Below, piece after piece: positions 8,149 to 16,309 of a DNA stretch of 32,924 bases. The notes under the pieces are model-generated. The model was not told the origin of the DNA. It was given only the letters and a program-made list of their open reading frames with translations, and made no database searches. The stretch's first letter is position 1; the number at the start of each line of letters is the position of its first letter. Both the position numbers and the translations under genes were made by a program. This DNA is from Herbaspirillum frisingense GSF30. GTDB taxonomy: Bacteria > Pseudomonadota > Gammaproteobacteria > Burkholderiales > Burkholderiaceae_D. The stretch lies in contig NZ_AEEC02000048.1 of the NCBI RefSeq assembly GCF_000300975.2, positions 1-32,924 of the forward strand. Direction: 5' to 3'.

Positions 8149-9065
8149 CTTGCCGTCCTGGCCTCCAGCGGCACCCGCTGCAGGAACCTCTCAAACGAGG
8201 CCAGGAAAGCCTGCTCCGGCGCCGACAGCTTGCGCTGCCCATGCCAGGTCAGGAAGACATCGATCTCGGCCACCGGCCCGTCCAGGGGCAGGACCTTCAA
8301 CTGGCCCTCGGCCACGTCCTGCCCGATCAGGTGCTCGGGCAGGAAACTCAGGCCCACGCCGGCCACCACCATGCGGCGGATTTCCTCCACATGCGACGAG
8401 GCGCCGGCAATGTGGCCGGTGAAGCCCTGCTGGTCGCGGAAGACGGTCAGCGGGGACAGCGTGTCGCCCAACTGGTCGCTGGCGAAGCAGACGAAATTCT
8501 GCACCAGCAGTTCGGCCATGCTGACGCTGCGCTGGGCGAACAGGGGATGATGACGTCCGCACACCAGCACATAGCGATGCCGCAGGAAGAGGCGCCGCTC
8601 CAGCTTTTCCACCGGCTTGCGGCACAGGCACAGGCCCAGGCCGCTGCTGCCCTTGGCCAGGGTGTCGAGAATGGCGGCACTCTGCATGACGTCGATACGA
8701 AACTCCACACGCGGATAACGGCGATGGAAGCGCGCCAGGAAATCGTCATACGCCGCGCTCTGCACCCGGCTCATCAGCAACAGCCGCAGACTGCCCGCCA
8801 CGTCCTCGCCGGCATGGCCGGCGGCGCCATCGATGCGCGCCACCATGCCATACATCTCCCGCGCCACGGCATAGATTTCCTCGCCCAGCGGCGTGAGGCG
8901 GAATTCGCCATGGCGGCGATGCAGCAGCACGCCGCCCAGCGTCTCTTCCAGCCGCCGCAGCGCCTGGCTGACCGCAGGCTGGCTCAGGCACAGGGTCTCG
9001 GCGGCGCGCCCCACGCCCCGCTCCTGGACCACGAACATGAAGGTGCGCAAGAGGTTCCAGTCCAT
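8145..9065 (-). CDS. LysR-family transcriptional regulator
   Basis: A 306-residue LysR-type regulator counted from the ATG at 9065 (MDWNLLRTFMFV). The helix-turn-helix is clear: RAAETLCLSQPAVSQALRRLEETLGG. The rest fits the periplasmic-binding-like effector domain. In-frame ATGs at 9122 and 9221 would give longer proteins, but the extra residues are proline-rich, and the longest would overlap the preceding deacetylase gene; no start has a strong ribosome site. The stop codon lies in the same CTAG that ends the convergent LysR gene, a 4-bp overlap. It is codirectional with the deacetylase/MHS transporter pair and 100 bp behind it, so it could be the third gene of that operon and its regulator. 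Confidence 0.88.
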   Translation of the reverse strand: MDWNLLRTFMFVVQERGVGRAAETLCLSQPAVSQALRRLEETLGGVLLHRRHGEFRLTPLGEEIYAVAREMYGMVARIDGAAGHAGEDVAGSLRLLLMSRVQSAAYDDFLARFHRRYPRVEFRIDVMQSAAILDTLAKGSSGLGLCLCRKPVEKLERRLFLRHRYVLVCGRHHPLFAQRSVSMAELLVQNFVCFASDQLGDTLSPLTVFRDQQGFTGHIAGASSHVEEIRRMVVAGVGLSFLPEHLIGQDVAEGQLKVLPLDGPVAEIDVFLTWHGQRKLSAPEQAFLASFERFLQRVPLEARTAS

Positions 9066-9165
9066 GCGTTCCGAGGACAGCGGCGGCAGGAGCGGGCGGG
9101 GGCTGGCGGAGGCGTGGCGCATGGGGGGCTCTGGCGTTGGGGGCTGGGGGCGCGGCAATGGCGAT

Positions 9166-10185
9166 TCAGGGATGCTCCAGTCCGGCGAAGAATCGCGCGG
9201 CATTGTCCTGCAATCCGGCAATATGGTAACCGCCTTCCTGCACTACCAGCGTGGGCAGTCCCAGCGCGCCCACTGCGCGCCCCAGCCGTTCGAAGCCAGC
9301 CGCGCTCACGCCGACCACGGCCTGCGGGTCTTTCTCGAAGATGTCGAAGCCCAGGCTCAGCACCAGCACCTCCGGCTGATACAGGGTGATGGCGCGGCAG
9401 GCCTGCTGCAGCCGGTCGAAGAAGACCGCCTCCGGCGAGCCATGCGGCATGGGCAGGTTGAGGTTGTAACCCAGGCCTTCTCCCTGGCCGCGCTCTTCCT
9501 CGAAGCCGGCCACCACCGGATAGAAATTCACCGGATCACCGTGGATGGAGACATACATCACGTCCCGCCGGGCATAGAAGATTTCCTGGATGCCCTGGCC
9601 GTGGTGCATGTCGGTATCCAGCACCAGCACCCGCCGATGACGTTCGCTCAACATCTGCGCGGCGATCGCGGCATTGTTGAGATAGCAGAAGCCACCGGCC
9701 GCATCGCGCCGCGCATGGTGGCCCGGCGGGCGGCACAGCGCATAGGCACGCCGCTCGCCGGCCAGCAGCGCCTGCGCGCCGGCGATGGCGCATTGCGCCG
9801 ACCAGTAGGCCGCATGCCAGGTCTGCGGCCCCACCGGGCAGCTGCCATCGGCCAGGTAACGCGCCGCCTTGGCCAGCACGCCGCGCAGGGGATTGGGTTC
9901 GCGCACGAAAATGTTGGAGACCACTTCATCTCCCCAGTCGTCGGGCAAGGCCATCCATTGCGCATGGGCCTCCTGCAGGAATTGCAGATAATCCAGCGCA
10001 TGCACCGCACCGATGGCGGCCGCCCCGGCATCCGGTGGAGCCTGTACTGCAAAGCCCAGGCGGGTGGTCAGCGCGGCCAGTTCGTCCAGCCGTTGCGGTA
10101 CCTCCTGCGGCACGCGCATCTTGCCGCGCGAGTAATAGCTCTGGGGGTGATGCAGTTTCTGGTCGGGATGGTAGAAGGTCTTCAT
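9166..10185 (-). CDS. acetylpolyamine amidohydrolase-like deacetylase (histone deacetylase superfamily)
   Basis: A 339-residue zinc hydrolase expected to remove acetyl groups from acetylated polyamines or related amines. It closely follows the bacterial ApAH pattern: RPPGHHA with the catalytic histidine pair, LDTDMHHGQG with an Asp and a His zinc ligand, LSLGFDIFEKDP with the third (Asp) ligand, and the catalytic tyrosine in EGGYHI. The N-terminus MKTFYHPDQKLHHP also fits. The ATG at 10185 shares one base with the stop of the upstream transporter gene (TGATG) and is preceded by AGGAGAG, so the two are translationally coupled. The same frame stays open far upstream, but that part is antisense or overlapping sequence of the transporter gene. 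Confidence 0.88.
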   Translation of the reverse strand: MKTFYHPDQKLHHPQSYYSRGKMRVPQEVPQRLDELAALTTRLGFAVQAPPDAGAAAIGAVHALDYLQFLQEAHAQWMALPDDWGDEVVSNIFVREPNPLRGVLAKAARYLADGSCPVGPQTWHAAYWSAQCAIAGAQALLAGERRAYALCRPPGHHARRDAAGGFCYLNNAAIAAQMLSERHRRVLVLDTDMHHGQGIQEIFYARRDVMYVSIHGDPVNFYPVVAGFEEERGQGEGLGYNLNLPMPHGSPEAVFFDRLQQACRAITLYQPEVLVLSLGFDIFEKDPQAVVGVSAAGFERLGRAVGALGLPTLVVQEGGYHIAGLQDNAARFFAGLEHP

Positions 10186-11513
10186 CAGCTCTCCTGTGCC
10201 TGCAGACCGCGTTCCGGCGCGGCATGGTGCGCACGGCCCAGGCGCTGCACGCACAGCAGCGACAGCAGCGAGATACCGGAGAACAGCAGGGCCAGCGGCC
10301 ACCACTGGCCCTGGAATTTTTCCGCGAGGACGGTGCCCAGCAAGGGTGTCAGCCCGCCGAAGATGGCGCCCGAAACCTGATAGGCCATGGAAATGCCGGT
10401 ATAGCGGATGCGGGTCGGGAAGGCCTCGCTGACGAAGCCGGCGATGACCGCATAGTAGGCGCCGATGAAGAGCACCGCGATCGCCACGCCCAGTGTCACG
10501 CTGGCCAGCGAACCCTGGTCCACCAGCGAGAACATGGCATAGGGCGAGACCACCGACAGCGCCGACATCGCCACCAGGAAACGATGATTGCCGATACCGT
10601 GTGCCAGGTGCGCCGCCAGCGGCGTGATGAAGAACTGCATCACCGACACCACCAGCAAGCCATTCAACACCAGCGCCCGCTGCAGGTGCAGGTATTGCGT
10701 GGTGTACACCAGCATGAAGGTATTGGTGAAGTAGAAGCCGGCGATGCCCAGCACATTGGCACCGATGGCCAGCGCCAGCAGGCCGGGCGCGCCCCGCAGT
10801 ACCTCGGTCAGCGGTGCGCGCTCGGCGCGCGCGGCCGGTGCCTTGGCACGGCGCTGCTGTTCGGCCAGGAAGTCGGGCGACTCCTGTACCGACAGCCGGA
10901 TCGCGAATCCCACTGCCAGCAGCAGGGCGCTCACCAGGAAGGGAACGCGCCAGCCCCAGTCGAGGAAGACCGCATTGTCCTGGCTGCTGACCAGCTTGAA
11001 CATGAGCGTGGCCAGGATCAGCCCGGCGGGGCTGCCCAGTTGCGCGAACGAGGCGAGGAAGGTGCGCCGGCTGCGATCCGGCGAATGTTCGGCCGCCATC
11101 AGCACGGCCCCGCCCCATTCACCGCCGACTGCGATGCCCTGGATCAGGCGCAGCAGCACCAGTGCTACCGGCGCCCAGATGCCGATGCTGGCATAGGTCG
11201 GCAGCAGCCCGATCAGGATCGTCACCGAGCCCATCATCAGCAGCGTGATCACCAGAGATTTCTTGCGACCGACGCGGTCGCCGATGTAGCCGAAGATCGC
11301 TCCGCCCAGCGGTCGCGCCAGGAAGCCGACGGCGAAGGTGCCAAAGGAGGCCAGCGTGCCGTAGAAGCCATTGGTGGTCGGGAAGAACAGCTTGCCGAAC
11401 ACCAGGGCCGAGGCCATGGCGTAGATGTAGAAGTCATACCATTCGATCATGGTGCCGACAAAGGCGGCCAGTGAGGCGCGAACCGGCTGGTGCCGGGGTG
11501 GGGCGGTGTGCAT
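10185..11513 (-). CDS. MFS transporter, metabolite:H+ symporter (MHS) family
   Basis: A 442-residue inner-membrane symporter with about twelve hydrophobic segments. The N-terminal GTMIEWYDFYIYAMAS, the loop GYIGDRVGRKKSLV and the helix LRLIQGIAVGGEWGGAVLMAAEH are hallmarks of the MHS group (ShiA, KgtP, ProP, YhjE). Members take up organic acids, osmolytes and similar compounds with protons; the substrate here is unknown. A GGGAG site precedes the ATG. It is the first gene of a coupled pair with the acetylpolyamine deacetylase, so its substrate may be an acetylated amine or a product of it. The promoter region contains a 9-bp inverted repeat. Confidence 0.9.
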   Translation of the reverse strand: MHTAPPRHQPVRASLAAFVGTMIEWYDFYIYAMASALVFGKLFFPTTNGFYGTLASFGTFAVGFLARPLGGAIFGYIGDRVGRKKSLVITLLMMGSVTILIGLLPTYASIGIWAPVALVLLRLIQGIAVGGEWGGAVLMAAEHSPDRSRRTFLASFAQLGSPAGLILATLMFKLVSSQDNAVFLDWGWRVPFLVSALLLAVGFAIRLSVQESPDFLAEQQRRAKAPAARAERAPLTEVLRGAPGLLALAIGANVLGIAGFYFTNTFMLVYTTQYLHLQRALVLNGLLVVSVMQFFITPLAAHLAHGIGNHRFLVAMSALSVVSPYAMFSLVDQGSLASVTLGVAIAVLFIGAYYAVIAGFVSEAFPTRIRYTGISMAYQVSGAIFGGLTPLLGTVLAEKFQGQWWPLALLFSGISLLSLLCVQRLGRAHHAAPERGLQAQES

Positions 11514-11576
11514 GGTCCAGTCTCCCGTGGTGGGTGTTGAGGTAAGGGGAACTGGAGTTATACGATTGCCGCGTTC

Positions 11577-11622
11577 ATAAGAAAAATTAGCTTTTTGAAT
11601 CTTTCACATTCGGTTTTCTTAT
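11577..11622. promoter_or_regulatory. inverted repeat in the MHS-transporter promoter region
   Basis: ATAAGAAAA at 11577-11585 and its exact complement TTTTCTTAT at 11614-11622 flank a 28-base A/T-rich spacer, 64 bp and more upstream of the transporter start. Arm centres are 37 bp apart. This is a plausible operator of a dimeric regulator, perhaps the downstream LysR protein. Being A/T-rich it could also be partly compositional. Confidence 0.4.
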
Positions 11623-11652
11623 CCAGAACGGCCGTGCATGGCTATGTCGAGT

Positions 11653-11679
11653 AAAATGACTTGTATGGGTAGTCATTTT
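11653..11679. promoter_or_regulatory. inverted repeat, probable operator of the toxin-antitoxin operon
   Basis: AAAATGACT (11653-11661) and its exact complement AGTCATTTT (11671-11679) are separated by 9 bases, so arm centres are 18 bp apart. It ends 42 bases before the antitoxin ATG. Antitoxins of the Phd family bind such palindromes and repress their own operon; that role is inferred here from position and symmetry. Confidence 0.6.
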
Positions 11680-11721
11680 GTTTCATGATGACGCAGTTTC
11701 ATCGATCAGGAGGATTCGAAC

Positions 11722-11955
11722 ATGCAAGCCAATCAAGTCTCCAAGACGGAGTTCAAGGCCAAGGCATTGGAGTATTTCCGCCAGGTGGAAGCGTCTGGCG
11801 AGAGTGTCGTGGTCACCGATCATGGCAAGCCCACGCTGGAGGTCCGGCCCTTCCGGGACACGGAGCGCGAACCGCTGGATATTCTGGCAGGGTCGGTGCT
11901 GCGTTATGACGATCCTACAGCGCCGGTGGATACAGAATGGGAGGCGGCGCAGTGA
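11722..11955 (+). CDS. type II antitoxin, Phd/YefM family
   Basis: A 77-residue protein with the Phd/YefM pattern: a short N-terminal DNA-binding part (VSKTEFKAKALEYFRQVEASGESVVVTDHGKPTLEVRPF) and an acidic, probably disordered C-terminus that would wrap the toxin. A canonical AGGAGG ribosome site precedes the ATG. The stop overlaps the start of the toxin gene by four bases (GTGA). It is expected to neutralise the adjacent PIN-domain toxin and to autoregulate through the upstream inverted repeat. Confidence 0.9.
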   Translation: MQANQVSKTEFKAKALEYFRQVEASGESVVVTDHGKPTLEVRPFRDTEREPLDILAGSVLRYDDPTAPVDTEWEAAQ

Positions 11956-12347
11956 TTGCGTTGGACACGCACACCCTGGTCTGGTGGGCCAGTGCCGACG
12001 ATAGCCTGAGTCGAAAGGCCAAGCGGGCCATCGAGCAGGAGCTCGATGGTGGGGAAATCATCATCTCGGCTATTTCCGCATGGGAAATAGCGATGCTGGT
12101 GGAGCGCGAAAAGCTGGTGCTGTCGATGGACGTTGATCGCTGGCTCGCCACGGTGGCCGACATCGCGGCGGTACGAATAGTGCCGGTGGATGTGGAAATT
12201 TCCGTCAAGTCAGTCAACTTGCCGGGGGAGTTTCATAAAGACCCGGCTGACAGGATGATTGTGGCGACGGCGCGAAAATTTGCCATTCCTCTTGTGACCA
12301 AGGACGAAAAGATTCGCGCCTACCCCCACGTCAAGACCCTCTGGTAA
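11952..12347 (+). CDS. type II toxin, PIN-domain ribonuclease (VapC family)
   Basis: A 131-residue PIN-domain protein, predicted to be a magnesium-dependent RNase that inhibits translation when unopposed. The acidic metal-binding residues are in place: Asp5 in ALDTHTLVWW, Glu45 in SAWEIAM, Asp97/Asp100 in HKDPADRMIVATA, and Asp118 in TKDEKI. I prefer the GTG at 11952, which overlaps the antitoxin stop and has GGGAGG (11939-11944) seven bases upstream. An ATG at 11937 would add five residues (MGGGA), but its codons would consume that ribosome site. The fold and all key residues look intact, so the toxin is probably functional. RNA target unknown. Confidence 0.9.
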   Translation: MIALDTHTLVWWASADDSLSRKAKRAIEQELDGGEIIISAISAWEIAMLVEREKLVLSMDVDRWLATVADIAAVRIVPVDVEISVKSVNLPGEFHKDPADRMIVATARKFAIPLVTKDEKIRAYPHVKTLW

Positions 12348-12356
12348 CCCAGTAAC

Positions 12357-12376
12357 CCGACCGCCGCAGCGGTCGG
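12357..12376. terminator. hairpin between the convergent toxin and gabD genes
   Basis: CCGACCGC (12357-12364) and GCGGTCGG (12369-12376) form a perfect 8-bp stem with a 4-base loop in the 63-bp gap between two convergent genes. No T-run follows on either side, so it is a possible bidirectional terminator of weak type. Confidence 0.4.
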
Positions 12377-12410
12377 CTGATCATGGCAGATCAGTTCAGT
12401 ATCGTGCAGA

Positions 12411-13868
12411 TCAGATGCCCCCCATGCACAGATACTTCACCACCAGATAATCATCGATCCCATAGTGGGACCCTTCGCGGCCCAGGCCGGATTGCTTGAC
12501 GCCGCCGAAGGGGGCGACCTCATTGGAGATGAGCCCGGTATTGATGCCCACCATGCCCGATTCCAGGCCTTCGGCCACGCGCCAGATGCGGCCGATGTCG
12601 CGTGAATAGAAATAGCTGGCCAGGCCGAATTCGGTGTCGTTGGCCAGGGCCACGGCTTCGTCGTCGGTCTTGAAGCGGAACAGCGGGGCCATGGGGCCAA
12701 AGGTCTCTTCGCGGGCGACCTGCATGGCCGGGGTGACGTCGGCCAGCACGGTGGGTTCGAAGAAGCCATGGCCCAGCGCGTGGCGCTTGCCGCCCAGCAG
12801 CACGCGGGCGCCCTTGGCGACGGCGTCGGCGACGTGCTGTTCGACCTTCTTGACGGCCTGTTCGTTGATCAGCGGACCCTGATTCACGCCGTTCTCCATG
12901 CCGTCGCCGACCTTGAGCTTCTTCACCGCTTCCACCAGCTTGGCGGCGAAGGCATCGTACACGCCGTCTTGCACGTAGATGCGGTTGGCGCATACGCAGG
13001 TCTGGCCGGCATTGCGGTACTTGGAGGCGATGGCGCCTTCGACGGCGGCATCCAGGTCGGCATCGTCGAAGACGATGAAGGGCGCATTGCCGCCCAGTTC
13101 CAGCGAGAGCTTCTTGATGCTCGATGCGCTCTGCTGCATCAGCAGCTTGCCCACGCCGGTGGAGCCGGTGAAGCTGATCTTGCGCACGATGGGGTTGGAG
13201 GTCATTTCACCACCGATTTCCTTGGCCGCGCCGGTGACGACGCTGAACACGCCCGCCGGCACACCGGCGCGCTCGGCCAGGACCGCCAGCGCCAGGGCTG
13301 AGAAGGGGGTGGCTTCGGCCGGCTTCAAGACCATCGGGCAGCCGGCGGCCAGTGCCGGGCCGGCCTTGCGGGTGATCATTGCCGCCGGGAAGTTCCACGG
13401 CGTGATCGCCGCGCATACGCCGATGGCTTCCTTGACCACGACGATGCGGCTGTTCGGGGAGGGCGAGGGGATGGTGTCGCCGTAGGTGCGCTTGCCTTCT
13501 TCGGCGAACCATTCGATGAAGGAGGCGGCATAGCCGATCTCGCCCCGTGCCTCGGCCAGCGGCTTGCCTTGCTCGGCGGTCATGATCAGGGCCAGGTCGT
13601 CGGCGTTGGCCATCATCAGTTCGTACCAGCGGCGCAGGATGACGCTGCGTTCCTTGGCGGTCTTCTTCTTCCAGGCCGGCCAGGCAGCGTTGGCGGCCTC
13701 GATGGCGCGGCGCGTCTCGGCCGCGCCCATCATCGGCACATGGCCCAGCAGGCTGCCGTTGGCGGGGTTGTGGACTTCATGGGTGGCGCCGCTGTCGGCG
13801 TCGCACCAGGCGCCGTTGACATAGGCTTGCTGGCGCAGCAGGGAAGGGTCTTTGAGTTGTTGCAGCAT
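12411..13868 (-). CDS. gabD: succinate-semialdehyde dehydrogenase (NADP+)
   Basis: Oxidises succinate semialdehyde to succinate, the last step of GABA breakdown. The 485-residue protein matches Escherichia coli GabD along its whole length from memory: LFRQQA-like N-terminus, AAITPWNFPAAMITRKAGPALAAGC, the catalytic Glu in LSLELGGNAPFIVFDDADLDAAVEGA, the nucleophile Cys291 in NAGQTCVCANR, and NTGLISNEVAPFGG near the end. The ATG at 13868 is preceded by GGAGAC; an alternative at 13892 adds eight residues. It is the last gene of the gabT-importer-gabD run, 48 bp after the second permease gene. Confidence 0.95.
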   Translation of the reverse strand: MLQQLKDPSLLRQQAYVNGAWCDADSGATHEVHNPANGSLLGHVPMMGAAETRRAIEAANAAWPAWKKKTAKERSVILRRWYELMMANADDLALIMTAEQGKPLAEARGEIGYAASFIEWFAEEGKRTYGDTIPSPSPNSRIVVVKEAIGVCAAITPWNFPAAMITRKAGPALAAGCPMVLKPAEATPFSALALAVLAERAGVPAGVFSVVTGAAKEIGGEMTSNPIVRKISFTGSTGVGKLLMQQSASSIKKLSLELGGNAPFIVFDDADLDAAVEGAIASKYRNAGQTCVCANRIYVQDGVYDAFAAKLVEAVKKLKVGDGMENGVNQGPLINEQAVKKVEQHVADAVAKGARVLLGGKRHALGHGFFEPTVLADVTPAMQVAREETFGPMAPLFRFKTDDEAVALANDTEFGLASYFYSRDIGRIWRVAEGLESGMVGINTGLISNEVAPFGGVKQSGLGREGSHYGIDDYLVVKYLCMGGI

Positions 13869-13916
13869 GTCGGGTCTCCGTTGGGTTTCCATGTGGGTAT
13901 CCGGATGGGCGCAGCG

Positions 13917-14750
13917 TCAGAAGCGGGCTGCGGCCTTGTTGCGCCCGCGCAGCCATTCCAGGGCCAGCAGCAGGCAGGTCGAAAACAGGATCAGGATCGT
14001 CGCCAGCGCGGCGATGGTCGGGCTGATGTTGTCCTTGATGCCGGCAAACATCTGGCGCGGCAAGGTGGCCTGTTCGGGGCCGGCTACGAACAGGGTAAGA
14101 ACGACTTCATCGAAGGAAGTTGCAAAGGCGAACAGGGCGCCCGAGATCAGGCCCGGTGCGATCACCGGCAGGGTGATGCGGAAGAAGGTGCGCAAGGGGC
14201 TGGCGCCCAGGCTCAGGCTGGCGCGCACCAGGTTGTGGTTGAAGCCCTGCAGGGTCGCCAGCACGGTGGTCACCACGAAGGGCGCGCCCAGTGCGGCGTG
14301 CGCCAGGATCAGGCCGAGATAGCTGTCGGCCAGGCCGATGCGGGCAAAGAAGAGGTACACGCCCACGCCCACCACCACCACCGGCACGATCATGGGCGAA
14401 ATCAGGATCGCCATCAGGATGCCCTTGCCCCGGAAGTCGGCCTTGTTCAGCCCGACCGCAGCCAGCGTGCCCAGCACGGTGGCGATGACGGTGGCGGCCG
14501 GGGCGACGATGAAGCTGTTCCTGGCGGCGCGGATCCAGTCGTCCGAGGTGAACAGGTTCTCATACCAGCGTAGCGAGAAACCCTTGATGGGATACATCAG
14601 GAAGCTGCTGTCGGAAAACGACAGCGGGATCATCACCAGAATGGGCAGCACCAGGAACAGCAACACCAGCAGGTTGAAGCTGCGCGAGGCAAAGTACCAG
14701 ACCCGTTCGACGAGCGAGGTATAGGGCGGGAAGAGAGGCGGTTTGTTCAT
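13917..14750 (-). CDS. ABC transporter permease, PotC/PotI type
   Basis: A 277-residue inner-membrane subunit of a polyamine/GABA-type importer. It has about six hydrophobic segments and the EAA loop that docks to the ATPase (ASLSLGASPLRTFFRITLPVIAPGL). The N-terminal part (LVLPILVMIPLSFSDSSFLMYP...SLRWYENLF) is typical of the second permease in PotABCD-like systems. It lies 52 bp behind the first permease gene and 48 bp ahead of gabD, all on one strand. Full length for the family. Confidence 0.93.
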   Translation of the reverse strand: MNKPPLFPPYTSLVERVWYFASRSFNLLVLLFLVLPILVMIPLSFSDSSFLMYPIKGFSLRWYENLFTSDDWIRAARNSFIVAPAATVIATVLGTLAAVGLNKADFRGKGILMAILISPMIVPVVVVGVGVYLFFARIGLADSYLGLILAHAALGAPFVVTTVLATLQGFNHNLVRASLSLGASPLRTFFRITLPVIAPGLISGALFAFATSFDEVVLTLFVAGPEQATLPRQMFAGIKDNISPTIAALATILILFSTCLLLALEWLRGRNKAAARF

Positions 14751-14802
14751 GGCGGATTTCCTGGATTCATCGATGGCAGCGCGGCAGTCGGTCGGTGCAA
14801 GC

Positions 14803-16086
14803 TCATCCGATGCCGACGTCGACCTTGGCGAAGCGGCGGTAGACGCTGTACAGCACCAGGGTTGCGGCCAGCAGCAGGGCGCCCAGCGCGCAGGCCATGC
14901 CCCAGTTGATGGTGGTATTGATGAAGTAGGCGATGAAGTAGCTCACCATCTGTTCGTTGGGGCCGCCCAGCAGGGCCGGGGTGATGTAGTAGCCACCGGC
15001 CATGATGAACACCAGCAGCACGCCGGCGCCCACGCCCGGATAGGTCTGCGGCACATAGACGCGCCAGAATGCGGCGAACGGGTGACTACCCAGCGACACG
15101 GCCGCCTTCAGGTAGGTCGGCGGCACCGACTTCATGACGCTGTAGAGCGGCAGGATCATGAAGGGCAGGAGGATGTGGGTCATCGAGATATAGACGCCGA
15201 CCCGGTTGAACACCAGTTCCAGCGGCGACTGCGTCAGGCCGGCCAGCATCAGGGCCTTGTTGACCAGGCCTTCCGATTGCAGCAGCACGATCCAGGCCGC
15301 CACGCGCACCAGGATCGAGGTCCAGAAGGGGATCAGCACCAGGATCATCAGCAGGTTGGCGCGGCGCTCCGACATGGTGGACAGCCAGTAGGCCAGCGGA
15401 TAGGCCAGCAGCAGCGTGATCAGGGTGACCACCGCGCTCATCCATAGGGTGCGGCCGAAGATGGTGCGGTAGATGGCCGATTCGGGCGCGGCAGCTTCGA
15501 TGTCGCCAAAGACGTTCTGGCGCAGGTCCAGCGAGGCCAGCAGGTAATAGGGGGAATAGACCGAGCCGTTCTGGGCGATCACGCGCCAGATGTCGGGCTG
15601 GCCCCAGAGCGGATTGAGGGCGATGATGGCCTCGCGCGCGGCGGCCGGTGCCAGTGGCTTGCCGTCGGCGTCGCGCAGCGGCATGGCGCGGGTGGTACCC
15701 ATCACCAGCGAGCGCGAGCCGGCGATTTCGATATTGAGACGGCGCGCCAGGTTGCCGGCGGTGGTCTCTTCCTTGGCGCGGGCCAGGTCTTCGGCCAGGG
15801 CGGCGTAAGCCTGGTCGGGCAGGGCGGCCTTGCGGTCCCAGCGCGACAGTACGGCGACCGTCTGCGGCAGGGTAGCGGCGACTTCGGGATTTTCCACGGC
15901 GCGCTGCAGCAGCGCCACGATGGGGGCCACGAAGGTCAGCAGCAGGAAGATCGCCAGTGGGGCGATCAGTGCCAGTGCGCCCAGTCGCTTGCGGGTCTGG
16001 GCGGCGTGCAGTTCACGCTTGAGTTGCTGCGGGTCGGGTTCGGCCAGGGGCATGGCGGCGGCGGTGCGGGTGGCGATGGTGGTCAT
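14803..16086 (-). CDS. ABC transporter permease, PotB/PotH type with long periplasmic insert
   Basis: The first permease of the importer, 427 residues from the ATG at 16086. TM1 (about residues 35-60, LIAPLAIFLLLTFVAPIVALLQ) is followed by an insert of roughly 130 residues, mostly polar, before the next membrane segment. The classical PotB is only about 285 residues. The rest is standard: YPLAYWLSTM, IPFWTSILVRVAAWIVLLQ, and an EAA loop (AAVSLGSHPFAAFWRVYVPQTYPGV). A TTG at 16119 with AGGAA upstream would add 11 residues and cannot be excluded. The enlarged periplasmic loop may contact the binding protein; such long forms exist in other proteobacterial importers of this class. Confidence 0.92.
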   Translation of the reverse strand: MTTIATRTAAAMPLAEPDPQQLKRELHAAQTRKRLGALALIAPLAIFLLLTFVAPIVALLQRAVENPEVAATLPQTVAVLSRWDRKAALPDQAYAALAEDLARAKEETTAGNLARRLNIEIAGSRSLVMGTTRAMPLRDADGKPLAPAAAREAIIALNPLWGQPDIWRVIAQNGSVYSPYYLLASLDLRQNVFGDIEAAAPESAIYRTIFGRTLWMSAVVTLITLLLAYPLAYWLSTMSERRANLLMILVLIPFWTSILVRVAAWIVLLQSEGLVNKALMLAGLTQSPLELVFNRVGVYISMTHILLPFMILPLYSVMKSVPPTYLKAAVSLGSHPFAAFWRVYVPQTYPGVGAGVLLVFIMAGGYYITPALLGGPNEQMVSYFIAYFINTTINWGMACALGALLLAATLVLYSVYRRFAKVDVGIG

Positions 16087-16176
16087 GTCTCGGTAGTCCG
16101 GTGGCAGCAGTTTCAACACAACGGTTCCTGGAAATCAGCGCGCCGTTGCGGGACGCATGCAACTGCTGCTGCAATA

Positions 16177-16286
16177 CCCGCTCCCGTTCGGACTGAGTAG
16201 GCCCTGCAAGGGCCGTATCGAAGGCGCACAGAGGTGGGTGCCTTCGATACGCGGCTACGCCGCTACTCAGGACGAACGGGAGTGGG
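16177..16286. repeat. cloverleaf-like intergenic repeat (REP-like element)
   Basis: An outer stem pairs 16181-16200 with 16263-16282 (18 of 20 bases, ends CTCCCGTTCG and CGAACGGGAG, with extra pairing out to 16177/16286). Inside are three further hairpins in a row: GCCCT/AGGGC (16201-16213), GTATCGAAGGC with its exact complement (16215-16225 and 16240-16250), and GCGGC/GCCGC (16251-16263). Words such as CTTCGATACG and TACTCAGGACGAACGG are, to my knowledge, frequent in intergenic repeats of Burkholderiales. It sits between the binding-protein gene and the first permease gene. Confidence 0.8.
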
Positions 16287-16309
16287 AGCGCGCAGCTGCA
16301 TGGGGCCTC

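Noticed and set aside
9166..11118. A 650-codon open frame that includes the deacetylase
   Set aside because: Only the part below 10185 has deacetylase motifs; the upstream part is an out-of-frame reading of the MHS transporter gene, which has clear family motifs in its own frame.
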